Below, piece after piece: positions 54,931-64,000 of a stretch of 64,000 bases of DNA. The stretch covers positions 2,294,001-2,358,000 of the forward strand of contig NZ_CP040915.1 in assembly GCF_006352065.1 (NCBI RefSeq), written 5' to 3'. A program made the translations under genes and the position numbers. Source of the stretch: Georgenia yuyongxinii. Its GTDB lineage: Bacteria > Actinomycetota > Actinomycetes > Actinomycetales > Actinomycetaceae. Numbering within the stretch: position 1 is the stretch's first letter; each line of letters starts with the position of its first letter. Under the pieces are notes generated by a model, which was not told the DNA's origin, did no database searches, and worked only from the letters and a program-made list of their open reading frames with translations.

Positions 54931-55536
54931 CTACCCGGCGAGCCGGCGTGCCGACCAGCCACCGGTTGCGCCGAGCACGTACTCGAGCCGGTTGCTCGGT
55001 CCAGCGTCCTCACCGCGCCAGAACGCCAGCCTCTCGGGCACGACGTCGTATCCCACCCACCACGGCGGTCGGGTCAGCTCGCCGGGGTGGGACGCAGCGA
55101 ATGCCTCGAATGCCCGACGGCGGTCGGCGGCCGGGCGGGCGGCGAGCGCGTCGTCGTTCACCCAGGACAGCAGCCGCAGGTACCGCGGCAGGCGGGCGAA
55201 GGCGCCGTCGAGCCGGTCCTCCGCCGTACGCGCCACCGCCCCCAGGACGATGAGCTGGCGCAGCTCGTCGCGCCACACGAGGGCCAGCGCCACCCGTGGG
55301 TCCGCCTCGAGCTGCGCCGTCTTCCGGGACCGGGCGTCCGTGTGGAACACGAAGGCCTCTTCGGTGACGTCGCTGAGGAGCACGTGGCGGGCGTCCGGCG
55401 CGCCGTGCTTGTCGACGGTGGTCAGCGTCATGAGCGTGCTCTCCACGGACGCACCGACCCAGTGGCGCGCGAGCGTCATGGGGTCCGGGGTGTCGTCGGG
55501 GTCGACGTCCGTCCCGAAAGGGTTGACCAACTCCAT
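54931..55536 (-). CDS. Pyridoxamine 5'-phosphate oxidase-like protein (PdxH family)
   Basis: A 201-residue FMN split-barrel oxidase: ESTLMTLTTVDKHGAPDARH, FVFHTDARSRKTAQLEADPR, ALVWRDELRQLIVLGAVAR and the C-terminal ERLAFWRGEDAGPSNRLEYV resemble PdxH, although the final RLxP-type motif is altered (GGWSARRLAG). It may make pyridoxal phosphate, or may be a PdxH-like paralogue. The start ATG at 55536 follows GAGGAGGTCAGG. Confidence 0.85.
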   Translation of the reverse strand: MELVNPFGTDVDPDDTPDPMTLARHWVGASVESTLMTLTTVDKHGAPDARHVLLSDVTEEAFVFHTDARSRKTAQLEADPRVALALVWRDELRQLIVLGAVARTAEDRLDGAFARLPRYLRLLSWVNDDALAARPAADRRRAFEAFAASHPGELTRPPWWVGYDVVPERLAFWRGEDAGPSNRLEYVLGATGGWSARRLAG

Positions 55537-55691
55537 CCTGACCTCCTCCTCGTGTGCCGGCCGGCAATGCCCACCCTCGGGCACCGTCTGGGGATGCGCA
55601 CGCGCAGCGCGGGGTCGCGGGACGCGGACGGCGTGGCTCGCCTAACGCGGCCGCCACCTCGGCCCGGCGGAATAGCGCCCGCACCTTCCCG

Positions 55692-55747
55692 GTTGCCCGA
55701 TCAGTGTCCGCGGACGGACGTTGCCCGATCAGTATCCGCGGATGGAC
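55692..55747 (+). repeat. Two tandem 28-bp repeats upstream of the LLM gene
   Basis: Copies at 55692-55719 and 55720-55747 differ at two positions. Each contains GCCCGATCAGT and the palindrome TCCGCGGA, placing two symmetric half-sites one repeat length apart and ending 16 bp before the GTG start of the LLM gene. This looks like a double operator or a duplicated promoter element. Confidence 0.7.
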
Positions 55748-55763
55748 CGACGAGAGGATCGCC

Positions 55764-56801
55764 GTGGCACAGCAGCTCCAGCTCGGACTCGACACCTTCG
55801 GGGACGTGACCTTCGACGGCGACGGCGTCCCCCTGCCGCACCCGCAGGTGATCCGCAACGTGGTCAAGGAGGCGGTTCTCGCGGACGCGGTCGGCCTGAG
55901 CTTCATCGGCGTCGGTGAGCACCACCGCCCCGACTTCGCGGTGTCCGCGCCCGATGTGGTCCTCGCCGCGATCGCCGGGCAGACCAAGCAGATCCACCTC
56001 GGCTCGGCGGTCACCGTGCTCAGCTCGGACGACCCCATTCGGGTGTTCCAACGCTTCGCCACTCTCGACGCCGTCTCCCAGGGTCGCGCCGAGGTCATTC
56101 TCGGGCGCGGCTCGTTCATCGAGTCCTTTTCGCTCTTCGGCTACGACCTGCAGGACTACGAGCTGCTCTTCGAGGAGAAGCTCGACCTGTTCGTGAACCT
56201 GCTCAGCGAGGGCCCGGTGACCTGGTCCGGGCAGACCCGTCCGCCGCTCAAAGACCAGAAGGTGTACCCGTACACCGAGGCCGGGCGGCTGACCACATGG
56301 ATCGGCGTCGGCGGCAGCCCGCAGTCGGTCGTGCGCGCCGCCAAGCACGGCATCCCGCTCATGCTCGCGATCATCGGCGGTGCGCCCGCACGTTTTGCTC
56401 CACTGGTGGAGCTGTACAAGCGGGCACTCGCCCAGCTCGGCAAGCCAGAGCTGCCGATCGGGGCACACTCCCCCGGGTACGTCGCCGCCACCGATGTTCA
56501 GGCGCGGGAGGAGATTTTCCTGCACCACCGTGCGATGCAGGACCGGATCGGACGCGAGCGGGGCTGGCCGCCCATGACTGTCGAGCAGTTCGAGCACGAG
56601 GTCGGGCCCGAGGGCGCGCTCTTCGTCGGGTCGCCGGAGACCGTTGCCGGCAAGATCGCCCGAGCGGCGAAGACCCTGGGCCTGGCGCGGTTCGACATGA
56701 AGTACTCCGTCGGCACGCTGCCCCACGAAAAGCTCATGACGAGCATCGAGCTGTACGGCACCAAGGTTGCGCCGCTGGTCCGCGAGATGCTCCAACAGTG
56801 A
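55764..56801 (+). CDS. LLM-class flavin-dependent oxidoreductase
   Basis: A 345-residue bacterial-luciferase-like TIM barrel: AVGLSFIGVGEHHRPDFAVS, IHLGSAVTVLSSDDPIRVFQ, GRAEVILGRGSFIESFSLFG and IGVGGSPQSVVRAAKHGIPL. It uses reduced FMN (or F420) to oxygenate or reduce an unknown substrate. It starts with GTG behind GAGAGGATC. The tandem repeats just upstream suggest specific regulation. Confidence 0.9.
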   Translation: MAQQLQLGLDTFGDVTFDGDGVPLPHPQVIRNVVKEAVLADAVGLSFIGVGEHHRPDFAVSAPDVVLAAIAGQTKQIHLGSAVTVLSSDDPIRVFQRFATLDAVSQGRAEVILGRGSFIESFSLFGYDLQDYELLFEEKLDLFVNLLSEGPVTWSGQTRPPLKDQKVYPYTEAGRLTTWIGVGGSPQSVVRAAKHGIPLMLAIIGGAPARFAPLVELYKRALAQLGKPELPIGAHSPGYVAATDVQAREEIFLHHRAMQDRIGRERGWPPMTVEQFEHEVGPEGALFVGSPETVAGKIARAAKTLGLARFDMKYSVGTLPHEKLMTSIELYGTKVAPLVREMLQQ

Positions 56802-56910
56802 ACATGCCCGACGCCGGAACGAGGCTCGCGGCGCGAACCTCCGAACGTCATTCACCGCTCCGCTGATCCGCGCAGACCCATATCGGCTGATCAGGACGCT
56901 GTCAGGGGCG

Positions 56911-59071
56911 ATGTCAGTGCTCGCCGATAGCGTCTGGGGCATGCTCGATGACGAGGATGTGGACGCGGTGGTGGGGCCTGTTGGCGCTGCCGCGGTGGTG
57001 ACGCGTTCTGGGCCGAGCGCGCTGGAAGTGGCGATGATGACGGCGTTCTTCGCAGCACCGGCGTCGGTGCCGCCGGTGAGGGTGGCCCGTGGGCAGGAGC
57101 CGGGGGTGCAGTGGTTCCCGATCGTGGCCGGGACGCCCGTGACGTTCGAGCTTGATCTGGTGGTCCCGGAGACAACCACCGCCACCACCGCCGCCGCCGT
57201 CTCGTCCGCTGTCTCCTCCGCTCCTGGTGGGAGCACCGGCCCGGTCGTGGCCGCGAGCCTGGCCGAGGCGGTCGCAGCGGGGTGGGTCGCGCCGGCGCCG
57301 GCGCCCACGCCGGGGCTGGCCGGGATCGTGGACGCGGCGCAGGAGCTGCTCGGCAGCTGCTCGGCTTGCGGTGCTGGACCCGGTAGAGCCGTTCGGGCAG
57401 GACCTGTCCGATTTGGTCGAGCTGGCCGCGCAGTGGTCACGGGTCATCGGCTACGCCCACGCCCGCCGCGCGGACGCGGTCGCGGCGCTGGTCACCGGGT
57501 TCCTGGACGATCTGGGCACCGGGACCGCGACACTGGCGGCGACCACCGAGCTGGCCATGCGCCTGGGCGTGACCCGCCAGAGCGCCGCGAAGGTCGTGTC
57601 CACCGCGCTGGCGATCAGCGGGCCGCTGGCCGCGACCGGGCAGGCCCTGGCCAACGGGCACCTGGACGCACGCAAGGCGGAGATGATCGCCACCGCCCTG
57701 GAGCACCAGCCGTACCCGGTGTGCGAGGCGGTCCAGGACGCGGTGCTGCCCACCGCGGCCGGGCGCACCCACCCCCAGCTGGCCCAGGACCTGACCAAGG
57801 CGCTGATCGCGGCAGACCACCACGCCGCCCAGGCCCGGCACCGCACCGCCCGGGACGGGCGGCGGGTCAACCACCCCCGGCACCTGCCCGACGGGATGGC
57901 GTCGATCTTCGCGGTGCTCCCGGCGCCCGATGCCCTCGCGCTGGACCTGGCCCTGGACGCCGCGGCCCGCTCCGCCAAGGCCGGCGGGGACGGGCGCACC
58001 CTGGACCAGCTCCGCGCGGACATCCTCGCCGCGATCGGGGCCGACGCCCTGATCCAGGGCGGCTTCGGTGCCCCAACCCCGGCCCGCACACCGATCCCGG
58101 TCCCACCTGCCCCGCCGGTCGACACCCCGATCCGCCGCCCGGCACCCGACCCCAGCGACCAGCACCTGGACCGTGAAGCCGCAGAGACCACCGACCCCGC
58201 GCCGGACGAGCCGGCGGCCCCGCCAGTCAACGCACCGGTGGACGCCGTCGGTCCAGCCGACGCACCCGACGACGCAGACCTCCCAGCACCGCCGACCGGC
58301 CCGCCGCCCGACCAGCGGCCCGACGCCGACGGCGTGCCCGACGCCGTCCCACCGCCCGACGTCGACAACGTGCCCGACGCCATCCCGCGAGATGCCGACG
58401 CACCACCCAGTGCCCCCGCACCACCAGACACCACGGACCCTCCCGGCAGTGTCGACCCACCCGGCACCGACCCGCCACCGCCGCGTGCGTGGATCCCGCT
58501 CGGCCTCCTCGGCGGCGTCCCGGTCCGCGTCAACGTCACCGTCCCGATGGCCACCCTGCTCGGCGGCGACGAACCCGGCACCCTGCACGGCTACGGCCCC
58601 ATCGACCCCGCCACCGCACGAGCCCTAGCCCTGGGCGGCACCTGGCGCCGCCTGGTCACCGACCCCCTCAGCGGCACCGTCCTGGACCTGGGCCGCACCC
58701 GCTACCGACCACCCACCGACCTCGCCGAACTCATCCGCGCCCGCGACAAGACCTGCTTCCGGCCCGGCTGCGGCGCCCACGCCGACGGCTGCCACCTCGA
58801 CCACACCATCCCCGCCGCCCACGGCGGCCCCACCGCCGACACCAACCTCGCCCCGGCCTGCACGACCGACCACACCCTGAAGACACTCGGCGACTTCTAC
58901 GTCCGCCAGATCCACCCCGGCGTATTCGACTGGCTCTCCCGACGCACCGCCCGCACCTACCGCCGCGAAGCCGACGGCACCACCACCCCCATCCACCCCC
59001 GCACCGGACAATCCCTCACCAGCTCCACCTGGACCCCCGACTACGCCAACGACGAACCACCACCCTTCTGA
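56911..59071 (+). pseudogene. DUF222/HNH endonuclease (13E12 family), one frameshift
   Basis: The N-terminal part (from ATG 56911: MSVLADSVWGMLDDEDVDAV) reaches GIVDAAQELLGS near 57355. The rest is in another frame from about 57360 (RLAVLDPVEPFGQDLSDLVE). One indel therefore separates the halves, and intact relatives read straight through. The C-terminal HNH nuclease motif is complete: DKTCFRPGCGAHADGCHLDH with IPAAHGGPTADTNLAPAC. A Pro/Asp-rich linker lies between DUF222 and HNH. It is typical of actinobacterial multi-copy 13E12 proteins. The shift could also be a sequencing error or programmed. Confidence 0.8.
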
Positions 59072-59146
59072 CCGTGAACCGGTTGGTCCATTCGTCGACC
59101 GGTCGGCCGGTCCTCGCCCGGCGCGACCAGGACCCGCCGGAGCACC

Positions 59147-60298
59147 CTAGGGCCCACCCGGTCGGGCGAGGCGGGCCAGCTCGTTCAGCCGGTTCTCGCA
59201 CTCGCTGACGATGTCGTGGACGATCTCTCCCGCCGGCCGCAGCCCCGCAAATGTGCCGACCACCTGACCGACGAAGAACGACTCCAGGTCTCGAGCCCGC
59301 TCATCACCGGCCTGGGCAGCGACATCGATCCGCTCCCAGGCTTCCCGGACCAGCACGGACTGCCAGGGCATCGGAAGTGGCGACGGTGCGCCCGGCCGGC
59401 CCCACTCGTCCAACCACGCGCTACGCAGCTGGCGTGCGGGTTTCCCGGTCCGCGTCCTGCTGATCGTCGTGTCCGTACTACGGGCGGAGATCAACTTGTC
59501 CTTGATGACCGGGCTCGCCGGGTCCTCGAAGCTGGATAACCAGACCGAACCGGTCCACGCGCCCGCGGCCCCGAGTGCCAGGGCCGCGGCCATCTGCCTG
59601 CCGGTGGCGATGCCGCCCGCGGCCAGCACCGGCACGCTGCCGGCGAGCTCCACGACCTCAGGAGTGAGAACCATGGTGGCGACGTTGCCTGTGTGCCCCC
59701 CACCCTCGGTCCCCTGCGCGACGAGGAGGTCCACCCCCGCAGCCAGCTGTCGCCGCGCGTGCTCCGCCGTGCCGACCAGCGCCGCGATCGGGACACCCGC
59801 CCGCCGGGCCAGGTCGATCATCTCCGGCGGTGGGGTCCCGAGGGCGCTGGCAACGAGCGCTGATCGGTGCGCGAACACCACCTCGAGCAGCTCGTTGACG
59901 GTCGCCGCGTCGGTGTTTGTCTCCAGGCTCAGATCGATCCGGCCGGTTCGGTCGAGAACGACGTCGTCGCCGAGCGGCGGGATGCCGAACCGGTCCAGCA
60001 CGTCCTCGACGAACGCACGGTGCGCGGGGGGAACCTTCGGCGGGTCGCCGTCGAGCGGCTGCACCCGCTCCCCGGTCAGCGTCGGTGTCGGGACAAGCAG
60101 GTCGACACCGTACGGCCGACCGCCCAGCTCGTCCTCGATCCACGTGAGCTGCGCGTCAAGCTGTTCGGGGGTGTACATGGTCGCCCCCAGGACACCCAGG
60201 GCCCCCGCACGGGAGACCGCCACGACCACGGCGGGCGAACGGTTGAAACCAGCGAGCGGGTGCACCACTCCCACGAGATCGGTGAACGGCGTACGCAT
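59147..60298 (-). CDS. Nitronate monooxygenase-like FMN oxidoreductase
   Basis: A 383-residue 2-nitropropane-dioxygenase-family TIM barrel: PLAGFNRSPAVVVAVSRAGA, LLVAQGTEGGGHTGNVATMV with the FMN-phosphate-binding loop, and VPVLAAGGIATGRQMAAALA. The ATG overlaps the carboxylase gene stop (TAATG), so it is cotranslated with it. In such operons the flavoprotein probably acts on an acyl-CoA or toxic nitro compound; the exact role is open. Confidence 0.9.
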   Translation of the reverse strand: MRTPFTDLVGVVHPLAGFNRSPAVVVAVSRAGALGVLGATMYTPEQLDAQLTWIEDELGGRPYGVDLLVPTPTLTGERVQPLDGDPPKVPPAHRAFVEDVLDRFGIPPLGDDVVLDRTGRIDLSLETNTDAATVNELLEVVFAHRSALVASALGTPPPEMIDLARRAGVPIAALVGTAEHARRQLAAGVDLLVAQGTEGGGHTGNVATMVLTPEVVELAGSVPVLAAGGIATGRQMAAALALGAAGAWTGSVWLSSFEDPASPVIKDKLISARSTDTTISRTRTGKPARQLRSAWLDEWGRPGAPSPLPMPWQSVLVREAWERIDVAAQAGDERARDLESFFVGQVVGTFAGLRPAGEIVHDIVSECENRLNELARLARPGGP

Positions 60299-62325
60299 TA
60301 CGGCTCCTCCCTTGCGACGGTGAACAGTGTCTGACCCGGCTCGACTTGGTCGCCCACCGCGGTGTCGACCGACTCCACCGTCCCCGCGTGGGGAGCGATG
60401 AGCGGCATCTCCATCTTCATGGCCTCGAGAACACCCAGGACCTGCCCGGCAGCGACCCGCTCGTCGGGCACCACGGACACTGCGCGCACCTGGCCGGGCA
60501 TCGGCGCGCTCACCACACCGTCCACCGGTGCGGCAGTCGCCGTGGTGAGCGGGTCATGAACTGTGAAGCGGTAGGCCTCGCCGTGATGTGCGACGGCGAC
60601 GCCAGAGCCGACGCCGGGGACGTGGCCGGGCATGCCCAGATCACCCGCGAGCACGGTGGCGCGCTGCCAGGCACCGCCGACCTCGAGACGGACCTCGATG
60701 GCCTGCCGGTCTTCACGGGGCGCGGTGACCGAGCGCCCGACGACCACCGAGAACGGGCCGGCCACCTCGTCCCGGACCCGCTCGACCCGCCGCGCAGCGC
60801 GATCTACCCGGAGCCGGTGCCGCACGCCGCCGTGGTTCAGGTCGACGAGCACCGCACCCGGCGGGCCACCCGACCGCCACCCGTCCCCCGCACCGAAGGG
60901 GTGCGTCACGTCGTCCGCCGCCGTGGTGCCCAGCACCCAGGCGGCCGCGCACAGCGCGACGTCGGCCGGGCCCGGCGGAAACGCCCGAGGGTGCTCGTCC
61001 AGCCACCCGGTGTCGAGCTCGGAGCGGGCGAAGGCCTCGGAGGCGAGGAGACGGCGCAGCATCCCGGCGTTGGTCGTCAGTCCCAGGATGGCGGTGTCGT
61101 CCAGCGCGGCGACGAGCCGAAGCCTCGCCGCCTCCCGGGTGGGTCCGTGTGCGATGACCTTGCCCAGCAGCGGGTCGTACCAGGTGCCCACCTCCTGGCC
61201 GGCGACCAGCCCGGCGTCCACCCGCGCACCCGCCGGCCAGCGCACCGCCGACGCGCGACCAGCCTGCGGCAGGAAGTCGGCGTCCTCGGCGTACACCCGC
61301 GCCTCGATGGCGTGGCCGCGGACGTTGACGTCGGCCTGGGTCAGCGGAAGGGGCGCCCCCTGTGCGACGGACAGCTGGAGCGCGACCAGGTCGAGACCGG
61401 TGACGGCCTCGGTGACCGGGTGCTCGACCTGTAGGCGCGTGTTCATCTCCAGGAAGTACGCCTCCGCGCCTGTCCCCTCTCCCGCCACCAGGAACTCCAC
61501 CGTGCCGGCACCGACGTAGCCGATCTCGCGAGAGAGCCGGACCGCGGCGTCGCACACCCGGGCACGCAGATCGGTCGAGATCGTCGGCGCCGGTGACTCC
61601 TCGACCACCTTCTGGTGCCGCCGTTGCACCGAGCAGTCCCGCTCTCCCAGGTGCAGGACGTGGCCGTGGCTGTCTGCGAGTACCTGGACCTCCACGTGCC
61701 GCCCGCGCGGCACGTACCGCTCCACGAGCAGCGTGCCATCCCCGAATGCCGCCACCGCCTCCCGGTGTGCCGCGGCCAGCGCCCCCGGCAGCGCGCCGGC
61801 GTCGGTCACCACCCGCATCCCCTTGCCCCCGCCCCCGGCCGCCGCCTTCACCATCACGGGCAGCCCCACCTCTGCGAGCGCCCGCGAGGCGAGGCGGCCG
61901 TCGTCGTCATCGGTGATCGCGGGCAGCACGTCGACGCCGGCGGCCTCCGCCGCCTCCCGGGCCGCGTCCTTGCGTCCCATCCGCGCCACCACGGCCGACG
62001 GCGGCCCCACCCACACCAGGCCGGCCTCCTCGCAGGCGCGCGCCAGCTCGGCGCTCTCGGAGAGGAACCCGTACCCGGGGTGGACGGCGTCGGCGCCGGT
62101 GGCGCGGGCGGCGGCCAGGATGGCGTGGATGCTCAGGTAGGACTCGGTTGCCGGGGCTGGACCGAGCCGGGCGGCGTCGTCCGCGGCAGTCACGTGCGGG
62201 GCGCCGCGATCGGCGTCGGAGTACACCGCGACGGTGCGCAGCCCGGCCGCGCGGGCGGCTCGGATGACGCGCAGGGCGATCTCCCCGCGGTTGGCGACGA
62301 GCAGGCTGGCGAACACGGCGCTCAC
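60298..62325 (-). CDS. Acyl-CoA carboxylase alpha subunit (biotin carboxylase-BCCP)
   Basis: A 675-residue biotin-dependent carboxylase. The biotin carboxylase domain starts [20 protein letters not shown], with the ATP-grasp Gly-loop [16 protein letters not shown] and [20 protein letters not shown]. The BCCP domain at the C-terminus carries the biotinylated Lys637 in LEAMKMEMP. The GTG start overlaps the carboxyltransferase stop (GTGA), and its stop overlaps the next gene. With the 62322 gene it most resembles methylcrotonyl-CoA or other branched acyl-CoA carboxylase. Confidence 0.94.
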   Translation of the reverse strand: MSAVFASLLVANRGEIALRVIRAARAAGLRTVAVYSDADRGAPHVTAADDAARLGPAPATESYLSIHAILAAARATGADAVHPGYGFLSESAELARACEEAGLVWVGPPSAVVARMGRKDAAREAAEAAGVDVLPAITDDDDGRLASRALAEVGLPVMVKAAAGGGGKGMRVVTDAGALPGALAAAHREAVAAFGDGTLLVERYVPRGRHVEVQVLADSHGHVLHLGERDCSVQRRHQKVVEESPAPTISTDLRARVCDAAVRLSREIGYVGAGTVEFLVAGEGTGAEAYFLEMNTRLQVEHPVTEAVTGLDLVALQLSVAQGAPLPLTQADVNVRGHAIEARVYAEDADFLPQAGRASAVRWPAGARVDAGLVAGQEVGTWYDPLLGKVIAHGPTREAARLRLVAALDDTAILGLTTNAGMLRRLLASEAFARSELDTGWLDEHPRAFPPGPADVALCAAAWVLGTTAADDVTHPFGAGDGWRSGGPPGAVLVDLNHGGVRHRLRVDRAARRVERVRDEVAGPFSVVVGRSVTAPREDRQAIEVRLEVGGAWQRATVLAGDLGMPGHVPGVGSGVAVAHHGEAYRFTVHDPLTTATAAPVDGVVSAPMPGQVRAVSVVPDERVAAGQVLGVLEAMKMEMPLIAPHAGTVESVDTAVGDQVEPGQTLFTVAREEP

Positions 62326-63896
62326 ATCCGGAAGACGCCGTAGGCCGGTGCCGGCACCGGGGCGTTGGCGGTTGCCGCGAGGCAGAGCCCGAGGACCCGC
62401 CGGGTGTCGACCGGGTCGATGACGCCGTCGTCCCAGAGCCGGGCGGTGGCGTAGTAGGCGGAACCCTGACGTGCGTACTGCTCGCGGATCGGGGCCTTGA
62501 AGGCCTCCTCCTCGGCATCCGGCCAGGTCTCCCCGCGGGCCTGGAGGCCGTCGCGGCGCACGGTGGCGAGCACCGTCGCCGCCTGCTCCCCGCCCATCAC
62601 GGAGATCCGCGCGTTGGGCCAGCTCCACAGGAACCGCGGGTCGTACGCTCGCCCGCTCATTGCGTAGTTCCCGGCCCCGAAGGAGCCCCCGATGACCACG
62701 GTGAGCTTGGGCACCACCGAGCAGGCGACGGCGGTGACCAGCTTGGCGCCGTCCTTCGCGATGCCGGCGTTCTCGTAGTCCCGGCCCACCATGAAGCCGC
62801 TGATGTTCTGCAGGAACACCAGCGGGATGCCGCGGTGGTTGCACAGCTGGACGAAGTGCGCGCCCTTGAGGGCGGACTCGCTGAACAAGATGCCGTTGTT
62901 GGCGACGATGCCGACCTCGTAGCCCCAGATCCGCGCGAACCCACAGACCAGGGTGGTGCCGTAGAGCGCCTTGAACTCGCGCAGCCGGGAGCCGTCGACG
63001 ATCCGGCGGATCACCTCACGCACGTCGTAGGGGGTGCGCGCGTCGGCCGGCACGACCTCGTAGAGCCCGGCGGGGTCCTCGGCGGGCTCCTCCGGGACGG
63101 CCCGCTGAAGCGACGACGGCGCAGCGCGGCCGAGCGTGGCGACGGCGCCGCGCAGCACCGCCAACGCCTCCCGGTCGTCTGCGGCGAGGTGGTCGACGAC
63201 GCCGGAAACCCGTGCGTGGACGTCGCCGCCGCCGAGCTCTTCGGCCGTGACCACCTCGCCGGTGGCGGCCTTCACCAGCGGCGGCCCACCCAGGAAGATG
63301 GTGCCCTGGCCCCGCACGATGACCGACTCGTCGGCCATCGCCGGCACGTAGGCACCGCCGGCCGTGCACGAGCCCAGCACGGCGGCGAGCTGCGGGATGC
63401 CGCGCGCGGACATCTGGGCCTGGTTAAAGAAGATCCGCCCGAAGTGGTCCCGGTCGGGAAAGACCTCGTCCTGCAGCGGCAGGTACGCCCCGCCGGAGTC
63501 CACCAGGTACAGGCACGGCAGATGGTTGGCGGCCGCGACCTCCTGGGCCCGCAGGTGCTTCTTCACCGTCATCGGGTAATACGTGCCGCCCTTGACGGTG
63601 GCGTCGTTGGCGACGACGACGCACTCGCGCCCGGCGACCCGCCCGACGCCGGTCACGATCCCCGCGGCGGGGACCTCGTCGTCGTACATCCCGGTCGCGG
63701 CGAGCGGGGAGAGCTCCAAGAAGGGTGAGCCGGGGTCGAGGAGGAGGTCGATACGGTCCCGGACGAGGAGCTTGCCGCGGCCGAGGTGGCGCTCCCGGGC
63801 ACGGTCCGGCCCGCCGCGGCGGACGTCCGCCAGACGCGCGCGCAGGTCTTCCGCGAGGTCGGCCAGTGTCTGGCCGGACGTCGTCGTCCTCGTCAT
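62322..63896 (-). CDS. Acyl-CoA carboxylase beta subunit (carboxyltransferase; MccB-like)
   Basis: A 524-residue crotonase-fold carboxyltransferase with N- and C-terminal halves: [40 protein letters not shown] and [17 protein letters not shown], then [20 protein letters not shown] and [20 protein letters not shown]. The RDYE-x-x-GI-x-K-x-GAK stretch is typical of methylcrotonyl-CoA carboxylase beta. It transfers carboxyl from biotin to the acyl-CoA, as in leucine breakdown. The start is likely ATG 63896; the frame is open to 63953. It is first in a three-gene coupled operon behind an inverted repeat. Confidence 0.93.
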   Translation of the reverse strand: MTRTTTSGQTLADLAEDLRARLADVRRGGPDRARERHLGRGKLLVRDRIDLLLDPGSPFLELSPLAATGMYDDEVPAAGIVTGVGRVAGRECVVVANDATVKGGTYYPMTVKKHLRAQEVAAANHLPCLYLVDSGGAYLPLQDEVFPDRDHFGRIFFNQAQMSARGIPQLAAVLGSCTAGGAYVPAMADESVIVRGQGTIFLGGPPLVKAATGEVVTAEELGGGDVHARVSGVVDHLAADDREALAVLRGAVATLGRAAPSSLQRAVPEEPAEDPAGLYEVVPADARTPYDVREVIRRIVDGSRLREFKALYGTTLVCGFARIWGYEVGIVANNGILFSESALKGAHFVQLCNHRGIPLVFLQNISGFMVGRDYENAGIAKDGAKLVTAVACSVVPKLTVVIGGSFGAGNYAMSGRAYDPRFLWSWPNARISVMGGEQAATVLATVRRDGLQARGETWPDAEEEAFKAPIREQYARQGSAYYATARLWDDGVIDPVDTRRVLGLCLAATANAPVPAPAYGVFRM

Positions 63897-63930
63897 CCAC
63901 ACCCCCGGTGCGGCGGTCGATACCCGCCCG

Positions 63931-63950
63931 ACGTTAGCAATCGTTAACGT
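63931..63950. promoter_or_regulatory. 20-bp inverted repeat, candidate operator of the carboxylase operon
   Basis: ACGTTAGC-AATC-GTTAACGT has 7 of 8 matching positions in its arms. It lies in the 66-bp gap between the carboxyltransferase start and the divergent partial gene. Its form and position are typical of TetR-family operators at divergent acyl-CoA catabolic promoters. Confidence 0.65.
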
Positions 63951-63962
63951 CACGTGTCTACG

Positions 63963-64000
63963 ATGGTGTCCATGAGCCAGGTCCCGCGGATGGGTGGCAC
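63963..64000 (+). CDS. 5' end of a divergent gene, cut by the window (regulator?)
   Basis: An ATG at 63963 and another in the same frame at 63972 open [12 protein letters not shown] before the window ends. From its position, divergent from the carboxylase operon across an inverted repeat, a TetR-family regulator is expected, but the 12 codons seen do not identify it. Confidence 0.4.
   Translation, partial: MVSMSQVPRMGG

Overview
The window is about 70% G+C. Gene density, GTG starts, strong GGAGG ribosome sites and gene content (a 13E12-type DUF222/HNH gene, PPOX-class flavoproteins, a biotin carboxylase/BCCP fusion, DrrAB-type ABC genes, an MobF/TraA relaxase) point to a high-GC actinobacterium, probably of the Micrococcales. 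Species cannot be told from the sequence alone.

There are three zones. Zone 1 (1-8250) is a left arm: a formylglycine arylsulfatase operon with DUF6325 and a small partner, a divergent MalT/LAL-type LuxR regulator, a carboxymuconolactone-decarboxylase-like protein and a cation/proton antiporter.

Zone 2 (about 8430-36050) is an accessory region full of decay. It opens with a 3'-end fragment resembling tRNA-Pro and the last ~38 codons of a second arylsulfatase, cut exactly where a 60-bp imperfect repeat begins. The same repeat recurs at the 3' end of lpdA (35991-36050), next to a tyrosine integrase and excisionase, so 8856-36050 is a plausible old integrated island of about 27 kb. Inside are a TraA relaxase in at least nine reading-frame pieces, a HEAT-repeat gene tail with two frameshifts, and an intact LysR-controlled cluster. 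That cluster holds two UlaG-like metallo-hydrolases, a Gfo/Idh/MocA dehydrogenase, a GPH sugar:cation symporter, a VOC enzyme and a GH3 glycosidase. It looks like a complete uptake and breakdown route for an unknown glycoside or sugar acid and is the best candidate for an undescribed system. After it come remnants of a GH1 glycosidase, a NarL-type two-component pair, an ABC transporter collapsed by one deletion, two DHFR/RibD-like reductases plus a deleted copy of one, an alpha/beta hydrolase with a divergent TPR regulator around a perfect palindrome, GrpB, DUF1801 and a broken AraC regulator. Several short repeats show that the region was assembled piecemeal.

Zone 3 (36038-64000) is core-like and mostly intact: lpdA, a MarR regulator, a subtilase, 5-hydroxyisourate hydrolase, two nucleoside deaminases, a cNMP-binding protein, an orphan antitoxin, aldo/keto reductase, SRPBCC, idi, OsmC, a DrrAB-like ABC pair, a Dcu transporter, an FMN glutamate-synthase-like protein, a sulfite-oxidase-like molybdoenzyme, DUF3105-DUF305, PdxH-like oxidase, an LLM monooxygenase and a frameshifted HNH gene. 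It ends with a translationally coupled acyl-CoA carboxylase operon (carboxyltransferase, biotin carboxylase/BCCP, nitronate-monooxygenase-like flavoprotein) behind a 20-bp inverted repeat, with a divergent gene cut by the window edge.
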